Shown piece after piece: positions 5,403 through 5,913 of a stretch of 5,913 nt of DNA. Made by a program: the position numbers and the translations under genes. How positions within the stretch are numbered: the first letter of the stretch is position 1; each line of letters begins with the position of its first letter. Source of the DNA: Bacteroidales bacterium (GTDB taxonomy: Bacteria > Bacteroidota > Bacteroidia > Bacteroidales > P3); the NCBI GenBank assembly GCA_004551865.1, contig SFPR01000074.1, positions 1-5,913 on the forward strand, given 5' to 3'. The notes under the pieces were generated by a model that was given only the letters and a program-made list of their open reading frames with translations, was not told the DNA's origin and made no database searches.

Positions 5403-5460
5403 CGCTTTCCCCTACATGGCGAAACGCAGCCCCTATGTGTCGCTTCGCTTTACGTGAGGG
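5403..5460. repeat. Three imperfect ~21-nt tandem units, GC-rich
   Basis: Units begin with CGC at 5403, 5425 and 5446. The first two share a CCCCTA core (5409-5414 and 5430-5435) followed by CATGGCG and TGTGTCG; the third (CGCTTTACGTGAGGG) is partial and more diverged. No function is evident. It resembles dispersed intergenic repeats I associate with Bacteroidales genomes, but that is from memory only. Confidence 0.45.
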
Positions 5461-5557
5461 TTGTGTGCAGGTTGCAACAACATTGTTTTATTACTCCCCA
5501 CTTTCAGACTAAATAGCTTCAAGGCATAACGGAATTATTCTTTTTCTCTATATCTTC

Positions 5558-5614
5558 GGGCTGAAAGCCCAAAAGCAATCAGCTCGGGGCAGAGCGTCAG
5601 CGTCGCCCCGAGGT
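5558..5614. repeat. Double hairpin of intergenic-repeat type
   Basis: A small hairpin GGGCT-GAA-AGCCC (5558-5570) is followed by a larger one pairing CTCGGGGC (5583-5590) with GCCCCGAG (5605-5612). The loop of the larger holds a perfect tandem AGCGTC AGCGTC (5593-5604). This GC-rich pair stands out from the AT-rich surroundings and resembles the palindromic dispersed repeats with a CTGAAAGCCC core seen between genes in many Bacteroidetes. There is no T-tract, so a terminator role is unlikely. Confidence 0.6.
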
Positions 5615-5682
5615 ACTAATATCATAGAATAGCCGCACAGCAAGAGCAAAAGCATTACTTCGCTATTTACTTGCGGAATGCG

Positions 5683-5729
5683 ATTTTTCCTTAACTATCA
5701 AATAAAATTTGCACGGTTAAGGTAAAAAT
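5683..5729. repeat. Inverted repeat spanning the -33 region of a promoter
   Basis: ATTTTTCCTTAAC (5683-5695) is the reverse complement of 5716-5729, a GTTAAGG-AAAAAT arm interrupted only by one extra T at 5723. The arms are 13 bp and the 20-nt interval contains the -33 TTTG of the promoter at 5708-5740. Such placement fits an operator for a dimeric regulator, or a cruciform; no partner gene is known from this window. Confidence 0.65.
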
Positions 5730-5740
5730 TCATATCTTTG
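5708..5740 (+). promoter_or_regulatory. Promoter of a downstream gene beyond the window
   Basis: TTTG at 5708-5711, a 21-nt spacer and TATCTTTG at 5733-5740 fit the Bacteroidetes consensus, with an exact -7 box. Transcription would start near 5747 and run right. No start codon for a real gene appears before the window ends, so the leader is at least about 165 nt long. Confidence 0.78.
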
Positions 5741-5746
5741 TAAATT

Positions 5747-5913
5747 GAAAACCTACAAAAATAAAGGAGATAAAGGAACAGAAAGAAAAAAACATCAGAA
5801 TTAACACATTTTTGTTAGACATATAAAAGCGTTTTTGCTTATACATTAGTTTCATGGAACCTGGATAGTTCTTAAAGTTATTCTAAGTAAAGCAGTAAAC
5901 GCTCACGATTGCT
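5747..5913 (+). promoter_or_regulatory. Long, apparently structured 5' leader; its gene lies off the right edge
   Basis: From the predicted transcript start to the window edge there is no credible gene. It begins with a purine-rich part holding AAGGAG (5764-5769) with no start codon at a usable distance. Then come possible helices: AAGC/GCTT (5827-5830 with 5837-5840), AGCGTTT/AAACGCT (5828-5834 with 5897-5903), GAAC/GTTC (5857-5860 with 5868-5871) and CTTA/TAAG (5871-5874 with 5884-5887). The first two exclude each other. A four-codon frame (ATG at 5854, stop at 5866-5868) lies inside. I do not recognise a known riboswitch class; it may simply be a long untranslated leader. Confidence 0.45.

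Larger units (their letters stand above)
5263..5682. other. Gene-free intergenic stretch with repeat-like segments
   Basis: No reading frame here on either strand looks like a protein, and no tRNA T-arm motif or rRNA segment is visible. The stretch is a patchwork: an AT-rich part with repeated AGTAGAAA at 5298-5305 and 5325-5332 (possible IS21-like end, 5298-5344), a more GC-rich patch of imperfect repeats (5403-5460), and two hairpins at 5558-5614. It reads as intergenic DNA that has collected mobile-element debris and dispersed repeats. Confidence 0.6.

Noticed and set aside
5764..5769. AAGGAG as the SD of a small gene in the right-end leader
   Set aside because: No ATG, GTG or TTG lies 4-12 nt downstream; the next ATG is at 5854 and gives only four codons.
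5263..5913. tRNA genes expected after hpf
   Set aside because: No T-arm GTTCRANYC motif or acceptor-stem pairing was found on either strand.
1..5913. CRISPR array, phage genes or toxin-antitoxin pair
   Set aside because: No regularly spaced direct repeats of CRISPR type and no phage or toxin-like proteins; the recombinase has housekeeping Xer features and context.

Overview
The window looks like chromosomal DNA of a member of the Bacteroidota, most likely order Bacteroidales. It is AT-rich. The recognisable promoters match the Bacteroidetes consensus (TTTG near -33, TAnnTTTG near -7) rather than the sigma-70 type. Several genes lack a Shine-Dalgarno (SD) sequence, as is usual in this phylum. 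The order rpsU - xer recombinase - hpf is a known Bacteroidales arrangement. A partial transposase at the left edge resembles Bacteroidales IS982-family proteins. I cannot assign a genus.

Layout. At 1-67 (minus strand) is the 5' end of an insertion-sequence transposase reading out of the window, with its promoter at 106-137. Immediately to its right is a complete gene for a YejK/NdpA-family nucleoid-associated protein (189-1232). Then follow enolase (1381-2670), ribosomal protein bL28 (2786-3025) with a terminator, a small hotdog-fold acyl-CoA thioesterase (3100-3513), ribosomal protein bS21 (3598-3795) with a terminator, a tyrosine recombinase of the XerC/XerD type (3881-4807), and a short-form ribosome hibernation factor HPF (4909-5199) with a strong terminator. 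All complete genes are on the plus strand. Most are separated by gaps of 75-150 nt, and eno, rpmB and rpsU each have a recognisable promoter, so this looks like short transcription units rather than one operon.

The last ~650 nt (5263-5913) hold no protein gene or tRNA that I can recognise. They contain a possible IS21-like end remnant, a GC-rich patch of imperfect ~21-nt repeats, two hairpins of intergenic-repeat type, an inverted repeat spanning a good promoter, and the start of a long, apparently structured leader. The gene that leader serves lies beyond the right edge.

How the genes work together: three products act on the ribosome (bL28, bS21, HPF), and the two of these linked by the Xer gene carry the best SD sequences in the window next to an extended one at eno. 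In Bacteroidetes the anti-SD is occluded on the ribosome with help from bS21, so this pattern fits translational feedback on bS21 and, by inference, on HPF. I found no convincing novel multi-gene system. The points most worth a second look are the SD pattern, the insertion sequence abutting the nucleoid-protein gene with its odd inverted repeat, and the promoter/leader at the right end.
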